Part shown: positions 34,295 to 42,655 of the stretch, one piece after another
How positions within the stretch are numbered: the first letter of the stretch is position 1
Layout of the letters: every line of letters starts with the position of its first letter
Assembly: GCF_025960875.1 (NCBI RefSeq)
Contig: NZ_JAODLR010000019.1
Location: forward strand, 1-64,000
Length of the DNA stretch: 64,000 nt
From: Crystallibacter permensis
GTDB taxonomy: Bacteria > Actinomycetota > Actinomycetes > Actinomycetales > Micrococcaceae
Reading direction: 5' to 3'
The notes under the pieces: model-generated
What the model was told of the DNA's origin: nothing
What the model saw: the letters and a program-made list of their open reading frames with translations, nothing else
The model's database searches: none
Position numbers and translations under genes: made by a program

Positions 34295-36010
34295 ATGCCC
34301 GCCATCGAGCGGCGGCTTCTAGAAGTCCTCGCTGCCGCCGGGCCGGACCCTGCCGCGACGCCCGCGAATCCCCGTGACTGCCTGGACCGGGCCTATGAAG
34401 CGGCCTACGCGGAGGACCACTATGGCGCGGTGACCTTGGCACGCCTGGGACTTGAACAGGCTACCGAATCCGACACCGACACCGTGCTGGCGTTGTATTC
34501 GGTCCTGATAGCCGTTGCCCAGATCCAAGACCAGGCTTCGGATGCGGAGTACTACCTGGCGCAGCGGGTAGACCGGCTGCGCCATGCCGGACGCAAAGTC
34601 CAGGCATCCGTCGAGGCTGACCTGGGGACGGTCCTCTTCCGCGAAGCGACCGCCGCGGAACTGCCCGTGCTGGAAGCGGCATTGGAGCAGCTGCAGGCAA
34701 CCAAGGCCCCCGTCGGCGTCCTGGCCGACGTCAAGCTGGCCATCGCCGTCGCGCATTCGCAAAAAGGGGTCCGCTCCACGGCGGTCGCCCTGCTTGAGGA
34801 CGCGGTGGAGGGTTACGCTGCCGGCGAGCGCACCGACAGTCTCGCCGGGGCGCTGATGTATCTGGCACACACCTACCTGCAGCTGGACCAGCCCGGGCAG
34901 GCCGTCGCCGCCGCAGACCGGCTGCTCGCCATTCCGGCCAACCGCGCACTGGCGGCCTCCATGTGGCTGCTGAAAGCCAACCTCGTCAACACCGGGGAGC
35001 ACGACGACGAAGCCATCGAGTACGCCCTGACGGCCCTTGAGCTCTACGCTGCCTGCGGCGTCCGCAAGGGCGCCATTTCCGCCGCGGTCGTCGTGGCACA
35101 GCTGTGTGCTGCCGCCGGCGACGCGGAGAGTTCGGTACTGGCTTGGCGCGCGGCCGTGCAGCAGGCCGAACGCGGCGAAGTCCAGGAGGAGCTGACGCTG
35201 CGCCTGGCGCTGGGCAACCAATTGCTGGAGGCAGAGGAGTATGAGCTCGCTGCCCAGGTGCTGGGCAAGCTGCTGCAGCGCCAGCGGCTGATCGACGCCC
35301 CGCACTCGGACAAGGCCCGCACGCTGATGAGCCTGGGGCATGCACACCGCCACGCCGAACGCACGGTCGACACCTTGGACTGCTGGCGCGAGGCAGTAGC
35401 CGAGTTCACGGGCGGCGGAGAGTACGGCGAGGCTGCACGGTCGCTGCTGGCCATCGGCACCTTGCTGTCGCGGGAAGACCATGACGCGGACGCGATCGTC
35501 TGCTTCGAGGCGGCCGTTGCCGCCGCCCGCAAATCTTCCGACGACGCAGCGGCCCTGCCGCAGGCCCTCCATGCCCTCGGCCATGCAATGTGCGAAGCCG
35601 GCGACCAGGACGGCATCGCCCAGCTGGACGAGGCAATCCGGCTGGCGCGGGACTACGGGGCGCATTGGTACGAGGCGGACTACAGCGACACCAGGGCCCG
35701 CGGGCTCTGGGCCCTCGACCACGGCCCGGCGGCGGTCTCCGCTGCCCTGCAGGCCGCGGACCTTTACTCCGCGGCGGACGACGCGGCGTCGGCCGGCAAT
35801 TCCGAACTTTTCGCCGCGCATGTCCTGGCGGAGCTTGACCGTCCCGCGGACGCGGTGCCGATGTTCCGGATGGTGCTGGCCCAGCCCGAGGTCAGCCGGA
35901 TGCTGCGGGTGGCTGCCAACCTGGGACTGTCCGCGGCCCTGGACTCGCTCGGCCACAAGGATGAAGCCGAGGAGGCACGCCGCGCGGCGGAAGAGGCAGC
36001 CGAGGACTGA
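34295..36010 (+). CDS. TPR-type repeat protein, function unknown
   Basis: A soluble, mostly helical protein of 571 residues built from TPR-like repeats: pairs of Ala/Leu/Glu-rich helices over nearly the whole length. Clear units include YLAHTYLQLDQPGQAVAAADRLL and LGHAMCEAGDQDGIAQLDEAIRLARD. No DNA-binding or catalytic motif is visible, so it may be a scaffold or chaperone. The start at 34295 has GGAG 7 nt upstream. The frame stays open far upstream, into the NUDIX gene, but that part is not coding-like. It has the very high GC-rich third-position use of its neighbours. Confidence 0.75.
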   Translation: MPAIERRLLEVLAAAGPDPAATPANPRDCLDRAYEAAYAEDHYGAVTLARLGLEQATESDTDTVLALYSVLIAVAQIQDQASDAEYYLAQRVDRLRHAGRKVQASVEADLGTVLFREATAAELPVLEAALEQLQATKAPVGVLADVKLAIAVAHSQKGVRSTAVALLEDAVEGYAAGERTDSLAGALMYLAHTYLQLDQPGQAVAAADRLLAIPANRALAASMWLLKANLVNTGEHDDEAIEYALTALELYAACGVRKGAISAAVVVAQLCAAAGDAESSVLAWRAAVQQAERGEVQEELTLRLALGNQLLEAEEYELAAQVLGKLLQRQRLIDAPHSDKARTLMSLGHAHRHAERTVDTLDCWREAVAEFTGGGEYGEAARSLLAIGTLLSREDHDADAIVCFEAAVAAARKSSDDAAALPQALHALGHAMCEAGDQDGIAQLDEAIRLARDYGAHWYEADYSDTRARGLWALDHGPAAVSAALQAADLYSAADDAASAGNSELFAAHVLAELDRPADAVPMFRMVLAQPEVSRMLRVAANLGLSAALDSLGHKDEAEEARRAAEEAAED

Positions 36011-36014
36011 CGCT

Positions 36015-36031
36015 TCTCATATTCGTCTCAT
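36015..36031 (+). promoter_or_regulatory. Direct repeat with 11-bp period, candidate OmpR-type regulator site
   Basis: TCTCAT occurs at 36015-36020 and again at 36026-36031, start-to-start distance 11 bp, 22 bp before the ATG of the acidic membrane protein. OmpR/PhoB-type response regulators bind direct repeats of this period. The response regulator gene is the third gene of the same cluster. Confidence 0.45.
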
Positions 36032-36053
36032 CTTGCCTCGGAATACTTGAAGC

Positions 36054-36479
36054 ATGCAGCGCGCGACCATCCGTTATGTGCTCACGGCCGTTGCCATTGT
36101 GCTCGGCATGGGGCTGGCAGGTTATGCCGTGGCGAGCACCCTCCGCAGCCCCGACCCCTCCGATCTGGGTCCGTCGATAGTGTTCACCCCCTCCCCTTCG
36201 GCCTCCAGCGCGCCAGCCGAATCGCCGGATGCCGGTTCCGCTGACAACGCTTCGACAGAACCGGACCCGGACGCCGGACGGCCTTCGGAGCCCGCCCCAC
36301 AGCCGGACCCCGACCCGGCACCAGCGCCTGCCCCGGCACCTGCCCCCGCGCCGCCGCCCGCTCCCGCTCCGCCACCTGCTCCTGCCCCCGTCCCGGTACC
36401 GCCCGCACCACCGATCGATTACGACGACGGAGACGACGATTTCGATGACGACGACGGCATTGACGATGACGACGACTAA
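36054..36479 (+). CDS. Membrane-anchored Pro/Ala- and Asp-rich protein
   Basis: A 141-residue protein. An N-terminal helix (about 8-27) after two Arg suggests an N-in anchor. A Ser/Pro-rich stretch follows, then a Pro-Ala linker (about 78-122) and an almost pure Asp tail (DYDDGDDDFDDDDG at the end, Asp making up most of the last 18 residues). It would extend outside the membrane and could bind cations. I do not recognise a family. It is 26 bp upstream of the histidine kinase gene on the same strand. The gene has simple-sequence composition and low-complexity codons, but the frame is intact and the start has an adjacent AATACT-TGAAGC context. Confidence 0.65.
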   Translation: MQRATIRYVLTAVAIVLGMGLAGYAVASTLRSPDPSDLGPSIVFTPSPSASSAPAESPDAGSADNASTEPDPDAGRPSEPAPQPDPDPAPAPAPAPAPAPPPAPAPPPAPAPVPVPPAPPIDYDDGDDDFDDDDGIDDDDD

Positions 36480-36505
36480 AATCAACCTGATGATGACCGG
36501 GACGG

Positions 36506-37942
36506 ATGTTTAGGCGCCTGGACGGCCTGTCCGTCCGCACCCGTGTCCTCGCGGCCGTACTCGCACTTTCCGCCCTGGGCCTCGCGGTAGCCGGCGGCGT
36601 GCTCTTTGGCCTCCAGCGCGGCCAGATCAATCAACGCATCGATGACTCGCTGCGGCGGTCCGTCGAAGAGTTCGACACCCTGGCCGACATCGGCATCGAC
36701 CCCGAAACGGGACAGGAATTCACCCGCGGCAGCCAGTTGGTACGCACCGTCATGGCGCGCACTGCACCGGCAGAGAACGAGGGCATGGTCGGCATCGTTG
36801 ACGGACAGGTTGCGTTGACCGCCAACAACTCGGTCGAATTGCGGTTGGAAAACGACCACGAACTCATCGACAAGGTCGTGGCCCAGCCGGAGACGGAGCG
36901 CATCATCCTCACCTCCATCAAGACCGGGCAGACCACTTACCGCGCCGTGACCGTCCCTGTCCAGCTGTCCTCGGACCCCACCCACAGTATTTTTTTGCTG
37001 GCCTTCGACTACGATGCGGAACTCGAGGAGCTCGGCGACAACTTCCGGACCTACACGTTGATCAGCCTGGCGGCGCTTGTGCTCATTTCGGGCGTAGGTT
37101 GGCTGGTGGCCGGGAGGTTGCTGGCACCGGTCCGGCTGGTACGGGAAACCGCCCAGAAGATCACCGAAACCGATCTGTCCCGCCGCATCCCGGTCAGCGG
37201 GAACGATGACCTCTCCGAACTCTCCCAGACCTTCAACGAGATGCTGGACCGGCTCCAAGGCTCGATGACAGCCCAGCGCCAACTGCTCGACGACGTCGGG
37301 CATGAGCTGCGAACGCCGATCACCATCGTCCAGGGGCACCTGGAACTCCAGGACTCGTACGATCCGGAAGACGTTGACTCCGTCCGCGCTATTGCGCTCG
37401 ACGAACTGGACCGCATGCGGCTGCTGGTCGATGACCTTGTTACGCTCGCGGGCGCCGAACGCCCCGAATTCGTCAAACCCCGCCCACTGGAGGTCGGGCA
37501 GCTGACAGATGATGTGCTGGACAAGGCCAGGACACTGGGCGACCGGCGGTGGGTTGTCGACTCCCGCGCCGAACACATGTGGAGCCTCGATCCCAAACGC
37601 ATGACCCAGGCGTGGCTGCAGCTGGCCGCGAATGCCGTCAAGTTTTCCCCGATAGGTTCAACCATTGGCGTTGGTTCCCGGGCCGTCCCCGGGGAACTGC
37701 GCCTATGGATCCGTGACGAGGGTGCAGGGATCGCCCCCGAAGACCAGGGCCGGATCTTCGCACGCTTCGCCCGTGGCGCCAACGGGACCAGGGCCGAAGG
37801 ATCCGGGTTGGGATTGACCATCGTCAACGCCATCGCCCATGCCCACGGCGGGCGCGTTGAACTGGCCAGCGCACCCGGACACGGTTCCACTTTCACTATC
37901 GTTATCCAAGAACGCCAGCCCGAACAGGAGGATCCAGTATGA
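36506..37942 (+). CDS. Sensor histidine kinase
   Basis: A two-component membrane sensor kinase of 478 residues. The first helix (about 15-37) is followed by an extracytoplasmic sensor region (about 38-180) and a second helix at about 183-202. HAMP (about 203-258) leads to HisKA with the phospho-acceptor His in LDDVGHELRTPITIVQGHLELQ near 272. HATPase_c follows, with the N box LQLAANAVKFSP, G1 box IRDEGAGIAPEDQGRIFARFARG and GSGLGLTIVNAIAHAHGG. The gene overlaps the response regulator as ATGA. Input is unknown; the acidic membrane protein upstream is a possible partner. Confidence 0.92.
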   Translation: MFRRLDGLSVRTRVLAAVLALSALGLAVAGGVLFGLQRGQINQRIDDSLRRSVEEFDTLADIGIDPETGQEFTRGSQLVRTVMARTAPAENEGMVGIVDGQVALTANNSVELRLENDHELIDKVVAQPETERIILTSIKTGQTTYRAVTVPVQLSSDPTHSIFLLAFDYDAELEELGDNFRTYTLISLAALVLISGVGWLVAGRLLAPVRLVRETAQKITETDLSRRIPVSGNDDLSELSQTFNEMLDRLQGSMTAQRQLLDDVGHELRTPITIVQGHLELQDSYDPEDVDSVRAIALDELDRMRLLVDDLVTLAGAERPEFVKPRPLEVGQLTDDVLDKARTLGDRRWVVDSRAEHMWSLDPKRMTQAWLQLAANAVKFSPIGSTIGVGSRAVPGELRLWIRDEGAGIAPEDQGRIFARFARGANGTRAEGSGLGLTIVNAIAHAHGGRVELASAPGHGSTFTIVIQERQPEQEDPV

Positions 37943-38607
37943 GCCAGATTCTGGTTATCGAAGACGAGGTCAGGATCAGTTCCTTTGTCGCCAAGGGCCT
38001 GAAGTCGGCCGGCTACGTGCCCACTGTTGCGGCCACCGGCCGTGAAGGTTACCACCTGGCCATGACGGGTGATTTCGAGCTGATCGTGCTGGATCTCGGC
38101 CTGCCGGACCAGGATGGTTTTACAGTGCTCCGCCGGATCCGCGAGGCCAGGAACGACACTCCGGTCATTATCCTGACCGCACGCAGTTCCGTCGACGACA
38201 CCGTCGCCGGCCTCGAAAACGGTGCCGACGACTACATGGCCAAGCCCTTCCGCTTTGAAGAGCTGCTCGCCCGGGTCCGCTTACGGCTGCGAACGGAAGC
38301 ACCGACGTCGGACATGAGCACCCTCAGCAGCGGAAACCTGCAGCTCGATCTGCGCACCCGGCGTGCCACCATTGACGGGAAAGAGATCGACCTGTCGGCC
38401 CGCGAATTCGCTTTGGCTGAAGCCTTCCTGCGCAACCCCGGCCAGGTGCTCAGCCGCGAACAGCTACTCTCCCGCGTCTGGGGCTACGATTTCGATCCAG
38501 GTTCCAATGTGGTCGATGTGTACGTGCGTTACCTGCGCAACAAGCTCGGGGCCGAGCGCTTCGCCACCGTGCGGGGCATGGGTTACCGGCTGGCCGCGGA
38601 CAGCTGA
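37939..38607 (+). CDS. OmpR-family response regulator
   Basis: A DNA-binding response regulator of 222 residues. The receiver domain (1-115) shows the acidic pair in VIEDEVRI, the phospho-acceptor Asp in LIVLDLGLPDQDGF near 53, Thr in ILTARSS and Lys in YMAKPFRFEELLAR. The winged-helix effector (about 130-222) carries RRATIDGKEIDLSAREFALAEAFLRNPGQVLSREQLLSRVWG and VDVYVRYLRNKLG. It overlaps the kinase stop by 4 bp. Its stop lies 25 bp inside the convergent phosphotransferase gene. A candidate binding site is upstream of the cluster. Confidence 0.93.
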   Translation: MSQILVIEDEVRISSFVAKGLKSAGYVPTVAATGREGYHLAMTGDFELIVLDLGLPDQDGFTVLRRIREARNDTPVIILTARSSVDDTVAGLENGADDYMAKPFRFEELLARVRLRLRTEAPTSDMSTLSSGNLQLDLRTRRATIDGKEIDLSAREFALAEAFLRNPGQVLSREQLLSRVWGYDFDPGSNVVDVYVRYLRNKLGAERFATVRGMGYRLAADS

Positions 38608-39827
38608 CCGGCTTCGGCAGCAAGCCGCTCCGCGATGGCCAGGCGCTGCAGGGCGTCCAGTTGCCAGGCTTCGCCCTGGCCAAAGGTCTTCGCGCCGGCC
38701 ACCAGGGATAAAGCCACCCCGGCGGATCGGCCTCTCAGCCCTGCCGGATCAACAGTTTGGTCAAAGGCGCGCAGATAACGCTCCATGACCTGCGGTACGT
38801 GGACATATCCCTCGTGAACAGCCGGCAGTACCGCCAGATGGCCGATGAGGCAGGCGAGATCATCGATCCGGTGGCCTGGCCCCAGCGAGTCCACGTCCAG
38901 CACCCCGGTGACCGTGCCGCCGTCGATCAGCAGATTCGCTTCGTAGAAGTCACCGTGCGTTGGAACCAATGGACCGGGCTTAGTCACCGCCAGCACGTTC
39001 GAGATCTTCTCCTCCAGACGGAAAATCCGCTCCTGCTCCTGCGGCAGAGCGGCCGCGGCGGCCCGCGCGTAGTCCGCCGCGCGTTCGGCCCACGCCGGGC
39101 GGCGGGACAGCTTCATCGCCCCGGCGGGCATCCTGTTCAGAAGCTCCAGCAGGGTGTCTGGGTCCAATTGGGACGCACCGTCATTCATCAACGCTTGGGC
39201 CAGTGGCGTTCCCTGGACCTCGCGCAGCAACACCACGCCGGTGGCCGGGCCGGGTATAAGCTCCGGCGACGGGAGTCCAGCCTCCGTGAGCAGCCGATGG
39301 CGCCGCAACAGCGCGTCGGCCTTGTCGGGGCGCACCACTTTAATGAACACACGCGATGCTCCCTGCGAGGCCTCCAGCACTGCCCGGCGGAGCGGACGGT
39401 AGTTGACCATCCGCAGGTCGGCGTCTCCGCTTCCGAAGGCCGCCCGTGCCATAGCGGCGGAATCGCAGGCTGTTGGCAACCCGGTCAACACCGGATCCGC
39501 GGGATACAGCCATGCGGTCAACGTGATAGTGCCGTCATCCAGCCGGACCACGGGTACGCCGGTGTCCGGAACGGCCGAAGTGGTGATGCAGACGTATTCG
39601 GTGCGCACAGTTCCGTCAGGAACCTGCACGTCCACGCTGTAGATTCCGGTTGCTCCGGCGCCCGGGCGGTGCTGCAGCTTGGCCAGTTTCCATGCCTGTA
39701 TGCCCGCGCCAATGGTACCGACCGCGAGTTCCAGCGGCTGCTGCATCTTAGTGCTCTCCAGCAGGTCGATGCCGTCGGTCTCGGCCCGCATCAGGTCCCG
39801 GCTCGGAGCGTTCATACTTCTTTTCAT
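38583..39827 (-). CDS. Phosphotransferase, aminoglycoside/maltokinase-like fold
   Basis: A 414-residue protein with a C-terminal APH-type kinase fold. The catalytic loop reads VPTHGDFYEANLLIDGG (His-Gly-Asp and Asn) near residue 300, with DVDSLGPGHRIDDLACL a little later as the metal-binding Asp. The upstream part has VFIKVVRPDKADALLRR, where the Lys may serve as the ATP-binding Lys. The N-terminal about 130 residues resemble the domain found in maltokinase-type sugar kinases. The start is uncertain: ATG at 39827 (weak GGGAT upstream) or 39815. It ends inside the response regulator gene, 25 bp overlap, tail to tail. Substrate is unknown. Confidence 0.75.
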   Translation of the reverse strand: MKRSMNAPSRDLMRAETDGIDLLESTKMQQPLELAVGTIGAGIQAWKLAKLQHRPGAGATGIYSVDVQVPDGTVRTEYVCITTSAVPDTGVPVVRLDDGTITLTAWLYPADPVLTGLPTACDSAAMARAAFGSGDADLRMVNYRPLRRAVLEASQGASRVFIKVVRPDKADALLRRHRLLTEAGLPSPELIPGPATGVVLLREVQGTPLAQALMNDGASQLDPDTLLELLNRMPAGAMKLSRRPAWAERAADYARAAAAALPQEQERIFRLEEKISNVLAVTKPGPLVPTHGDFYEANLLIDGGTVTGVLDVDSLGPGHRIDDLACLIGHLAVLPAVHEGYVHVPQVMERYLRAFDQTVDPAGLRGRSAGVALSLVAGAKTFGQGEAWQLDALQRLAIAERLAAEAGQLSAASR

Positions 39828-39874
39828 ATCATCCCGCTGCAGAAACGGCTCCCTCCGGCCGGGGAAAGGCAAAA

Positions 39875-39899
39875 GGCCCGCCCCTTACCGGAGCGGACC
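39875..39899 (-). terminator. Terminator after the SepX/GlpR-like gene
   Basis: GGCCCGCCCC (39875-39884) pairs with GGAGCGGACC (39890-39899), with two G-U pairs and a 5-nt loop. On the minus strand TTTT follows. Confidence 0.7.
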
Positions 39900-39930
39900 C
39901 ACTGATCGCCAGTTGCCAGGGCTGCGGCCC

Positions 39931-40917
39931 TCACGCCCGGCGCCGCTGCAGCACCGCATCCAGATTGATCTTGCCCGCCTGCGGCGCCGCTTCCTTGGCA
40001 GCCGGAGACACGCCGCCCTTCGAAGCGGCCGGCACGTCGGCCTTCGGAGCCACGGCTGCCTGTTTGATCGGCGTCTTCATCGTCGGTTTTTTCACTTCCG
40101 GGGCCGGCAGCGGTGCCGGGGCCGGCCGTTCCGCTTTGGCCGAGGCAACATACGTAGGCTTCGGCACTTCTACGGGCTGCCAGGTGGGACCGGATCCAGG
40201 CCCGGAATTTCCTGCGCTTTTTGACTCGGCTTCGGCTGCAACTTTGAGTGCCTCCGCGCGCAGTTCCTCCGGTGTCAAGCGCCGTGGTTCGGGAGCGGGA
40301 GCCGGTTCCTGCTTTTCAGAACCGGAGACAGCGTCGGCTTCCGCTTCTGCCGCATCGAAAAGCACGGTTTCCCGCTGCGGAAGTGGTGAAAGATGGTGGA
40401 CCGGCGGATTCATCGCTTCTTCGAAGGCCCTGTTCACTCGGGCGGCTGCACGGCGGCGGCGGTCTCGCCGCACCAGCATACGCAGCATAAGGACGACGGC
40501 GGCGACAGCCAGCAGCGCGACCCCCGGGACACTGCCCGAGACCAGGCCGAAGAGCGCCAGTCCCCCGCCGATGACGAAAGTCAGCAATGCGGCGGTTCCC
40601 ACCAGAGCCAACGCGGTGCGACCGTAGCGGATGTTCAACGGCGCGGGCACACGTTGCTCCGGGGCAGCGCTCTCCGGGGCGACGCGCTCAGGCCCGGAGG
40701 CGGCGCGGGATGTTCCGGAATGGGCGTTATTTTCCATGATGATCCCCTGAGCTGCACTGCCTGTGGCGGTGACGGGTCCTGAGTCGAATGATATTCCCTG
40801 GCCCGGGAGTGCCTCGGCCAGTGTTGCAGTTCCAAGAAAGCGAAGTAAATACGGTCCTACCCAGACAAGCCAAAGCCCCACGATCACTACGAAGATCACT
40901 GAGCTTTGAATGTCCAC
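39931..40917 (-). CDS. glpR: SepX/GlpR-like divisome membrane protein
   Basis: A 328-residue protein anchored by an N-terminal helix (SSVIFVVIVGLWLVWVGPYLLRF). Two further hydrophobic segments follow at about 103-125 and 128-147. A basic stretch (VRRDRRRRAAARVNRA) and a long Pro/Ala/Glu-rich cytoplasmic tail complete it. The N-terminal helix plus WVGPYLLR pattern, the overall layout and the position next to the GNAT and galU genes match SepX of Streptomyces and GlpR of mycobacteria. These are actinobacterial cell-division proteins. The GTG at 40917 has TACGGT 7 nt upstream and is preferred to the TTG at 40923. The symbol rests on synteny and layout. Confidence 0.7.
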   Translation of the reverse strand: MDIQSSVIFVVIVGLWLVWVGPYLLRFLGTATLAEALPGQGISFDSGPVTATGSAAQGIIMENNAHSGTSRAASGPERVAPESAAPEQRVPAPLNIRYGRTALALVGTAALLTFVIGGGLALFGLVSGSVPGVALLAVAAVVLMLRMLVRRDRRRRAAARVNRAFEEAMNPPVHHLSPLPQRETVLFDAAEAEADAVSGSEKQEPAPAPEPRRLTPEELRAEALKVAAEAESKSAGNSGPGSGPTWQPVEVPKPTYVASAKAERPAPAPLPAPEVKKPTMKTPIKQAAVAPKADVPAASKGGVSPAAKEAAPQAGKINLDAVLQRRRA

Positions 40918-40924
40918 AATCAAA

Positions 40925-40930
40925 ACCGTA
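40925..40930 (-). promoter_or_regulatory. -10 element, near-leaderless start of the SepX/GlpR-like gene
   Basis: TACGGT on the minus strand is followed by 7 nt and the GTG at 40917. No ribosome site is visible. Confidence 0.45.
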
Positions 40931-41006
40931 GAAGCTAAAACATGCCGGGTGCGGCATTAGTCACGGTGTGTCGGCGAAAGTCACCGAAAATTGATAAACC
41001 AGCAGG

Positions 41007-41633
41007 TCAGCACGAACGTCCGCTGCTTTCGAGCCAGCCGGGAAGAAGTCCGTCCGGAACTTCCTCCGCAGTCAACGCAAAAGACCTGTGATCGGCCCAT
41101 GAACCATTGATGTGCAAGTAGCGGGGGCGCAGTCCTTCGTCCCGGAAGCCAAGTTTTTCCACTACCCTCAAGCTGGCAGAATTCTCCGGGCGGATGTTGA
41201 TTTCCATCCGATGCAGCCCCAGGGCCTGAAAGCAGTGATCCGTGGCCATTGCTACCGCCGTTGGTGCGATACCGCGACCGGCCGAAGCCTGATCCACCCA
41301 GTAACCGAGCGTAGCCATCATGGCCGATCCCCAAACGATGCTGGACACAGTCAGCTGCCCGACGATCACCGGCGCCGCCCGGCCAGGCTGGACTTCGGTA
41401 ATGACCCAAGGCAGCGCTGTTGCCAGCTTCGCCTGCCGGTTCAGCGACCGGACCATCTCGGCAAACTGCGGCAAGGAACCGTTGGGGTCGGGGTTGGAGG
41501 CTTCCCACGGAGCGAGCCAGACCGCGTTCTGCTGGCGCAGCTGGAGCCACTCGCGCTTGTCACGACGGGAGATCGGACGCAGCGCCAAGCTACCGCACTC
41601 AACTCTGACGGGCCAGATGGCCGAACTCAGCAC
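41007..41633 (-). CDS. GNAT acetyltransferase, RimJ/RimL type
   Basis: A 208-residue GNAT-fold protein expected to acetylate an amino group, often a ribosomal protein N-terminus. The beta-strand LALRPISRRDKREWLQLR opens the domain. The acetyl-CoA loop is GYWVDQASAGRGIAPTAVAMATDHCFQALGLHRMEINI (about 110-147), and ENSASLRVVEKLGFRDEGLRPRYL is the usual late motif. The GTG at 41633 has no clear ribosome site, and galU ends 15 bp upstream. The equivalent mycobacterial cluster also has a RimJ-like gene at this place. Confidence 0.85.
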   Translation of the reverse strand: MLSSAIWPVRVECGSLALRPISRRDKREWLQLRQQNAVWLAPWEASNPDPNGSLPQFAEMVRSLNRQAKLATALPWVITEVQPGRAAPVIVGQLTVSSIVWGSAMMATLGYWVDQASAGRGIAPTAVAMATDHCFQALGLHRMEINIRPENSASLRVVEKLGFRDEGLRPRYLHINGSWADHRSFALTAEEVPDGLLPGWLESSGRSC

Positions 41634-41648
41634 CGCCGCAGCCTGGTC

Positions 41649-42551
41649 TCAGCCCTGTGTGCCTTCGGAGAATTCCTTCAGCCAGGAGCGCAGGTCCTCA
41701 CCGATGTCAGCGCGTTCCGAGGCGATGGTCACCACAGCCTTCAGGTAGCTCAGCTTGTCACCCGTGTCGTACCGCCGTCCGCGGAAAACGACACCGTAGA
41801 CGCCCCCGCCTTCTCCTTCGCGGGACGCGAGTGTTTCCAGTGCGTCGGTCAGTTGGATTTCGCCGCCCCGTCCGGGACCGGTCTCTTCCAGTACGTCGAA
41901 GACCGACGGGTGCAGCACGTAGCGGCCGATGATGGCCAGGTTCGAGGGGGCCTCTTCAGGCGACGGCTTTTCGACCAGCCGGTTGACCTGCACGCAGTCG
42001 ATACCGTCCATCTCGGTGACGTCGGCACAGCCGTAGGCACTGATCTGCGCAGGCTCGACCTCCATCAGGGCGACGACGGATCCGCCGGTCTTCTCCTGGA
42101 CGTCGATCATCCGGCGCAGCAGCTCATCGTTTTCGTCGATCAGGTCATCGCCGAGCAGCACGGCAAACGGCTCGTCACCAACGTGCTGGCGGCTGCGCAG
42201 CACGGCATGCCCCAGTCCCTTGGGATCGCCTTGGCGCACGTAGTGGATATCAGCCAGGTTCGATGCCTCGCGCACCAACGCCAGTTTGTCGAGGTCACCC
42301 TTTTCCTCGAGGACGAACTCGATGTTGGGCACGCGGTCGAAGTGGTCTTCCAGCGGCCTCTTGTTCCGTCCGGTGATCATCAGGATGTCCGTGATGTCCG
42401 CGCGGACCGCTTCCTCAACCACATACTGGATGGCCGGTTTGTCCACTACCGGCAGCATCTCTTTGGGCATGGCTTTGGTAGCGGGCAGGAAGCGGGTGCC
42501 GAGACCGGCGGCCGGGATGACGGCCTTGCGTACGGTGCGATGAGACTTCAT
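41649..42551 (-). CDS. galU: UTP-glucose-1-phosphate uridylyltransferase
   Basis: Makes UDP-glucose for envelope glycans and trehalose or glycogen metabolism. The 300-residue protein starts with the nucleotidyltransferase signature AVIPAAGLGTRFLPATKAMPKEMLPVVDKP and has VRQGDPKGLGHAVLRSRQHVGDEPFAVLLGDDLID in the middle. VVTIASERADIGEDLRSWLKEF is near the end. Two starts are possible. ATG at 42551 begins the conserved part and has TAATCT 7 nt upstream. ATG at 42569 would add six residues. I prefer 42551. It diverges from the cyclo-ligase gene across about 104 bp. Confidence 0.92.
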   Translation of the reverse strand: MKSHRTVRKAVIPAAGLGTRFLPATKAMPKEMLPVVDKPAIQYVVEEAVRADITDILMITGRNKRPLEDHFDRVPNIEFVLEEKGDLDKLALVREASNLADIHYVRQGDPKGLGHAVLRSRQHVGDEPFAVLLGDDLIDENDELLRRMIDVQEKTGGSVVALMEVEPAQISAYGCADVTEMDGIDCVQVNRLVEKPSPEEAPSNLAIIGRYVLHPSVFDVLEETGPGRGGEIQLTDALETLASREGEGGGVYGVVFRGRRYDTGDKLSYLKAVVTIASERADIGEDLRSWLKEFSEGTQG

Positions 42552-42558
42552 GGAAATA

Positions 42559-42564
42559 AGATTA
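42559..42564 (-). promoter_or_regulatory. -10 element, near-leaderless start of galU
   Basis: TAATCT on the minus strand is 7 nt before the ATG at 42551. A TTGACG (42576-42581) is nearby but only 11 bp away, so it does not pair with this -10. Confidence 0.4.
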
Positions 42565-42655
42565 CCCATCCGCAGCGTCAAAATATGAATTAGCATGACA
42601 GCTGCCGCCGAAGTGCTTTCGACGGCGGCGATGACCCCTTCGAACAAGGATTGCC

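Noticed and set aside
34319-35956. A 545-codon open frame opposite the TPR gene
   Set aside because: Its composition follows the third-position bias of the TPR gene and no ribosome site or motif supports it.
42576-42581. TTGACG as -35 of galU
   Set aside because: Only 11 bp from the TAATCT element. With 17-bp spacing the -10 would be TATTTC, one base before the start codon.
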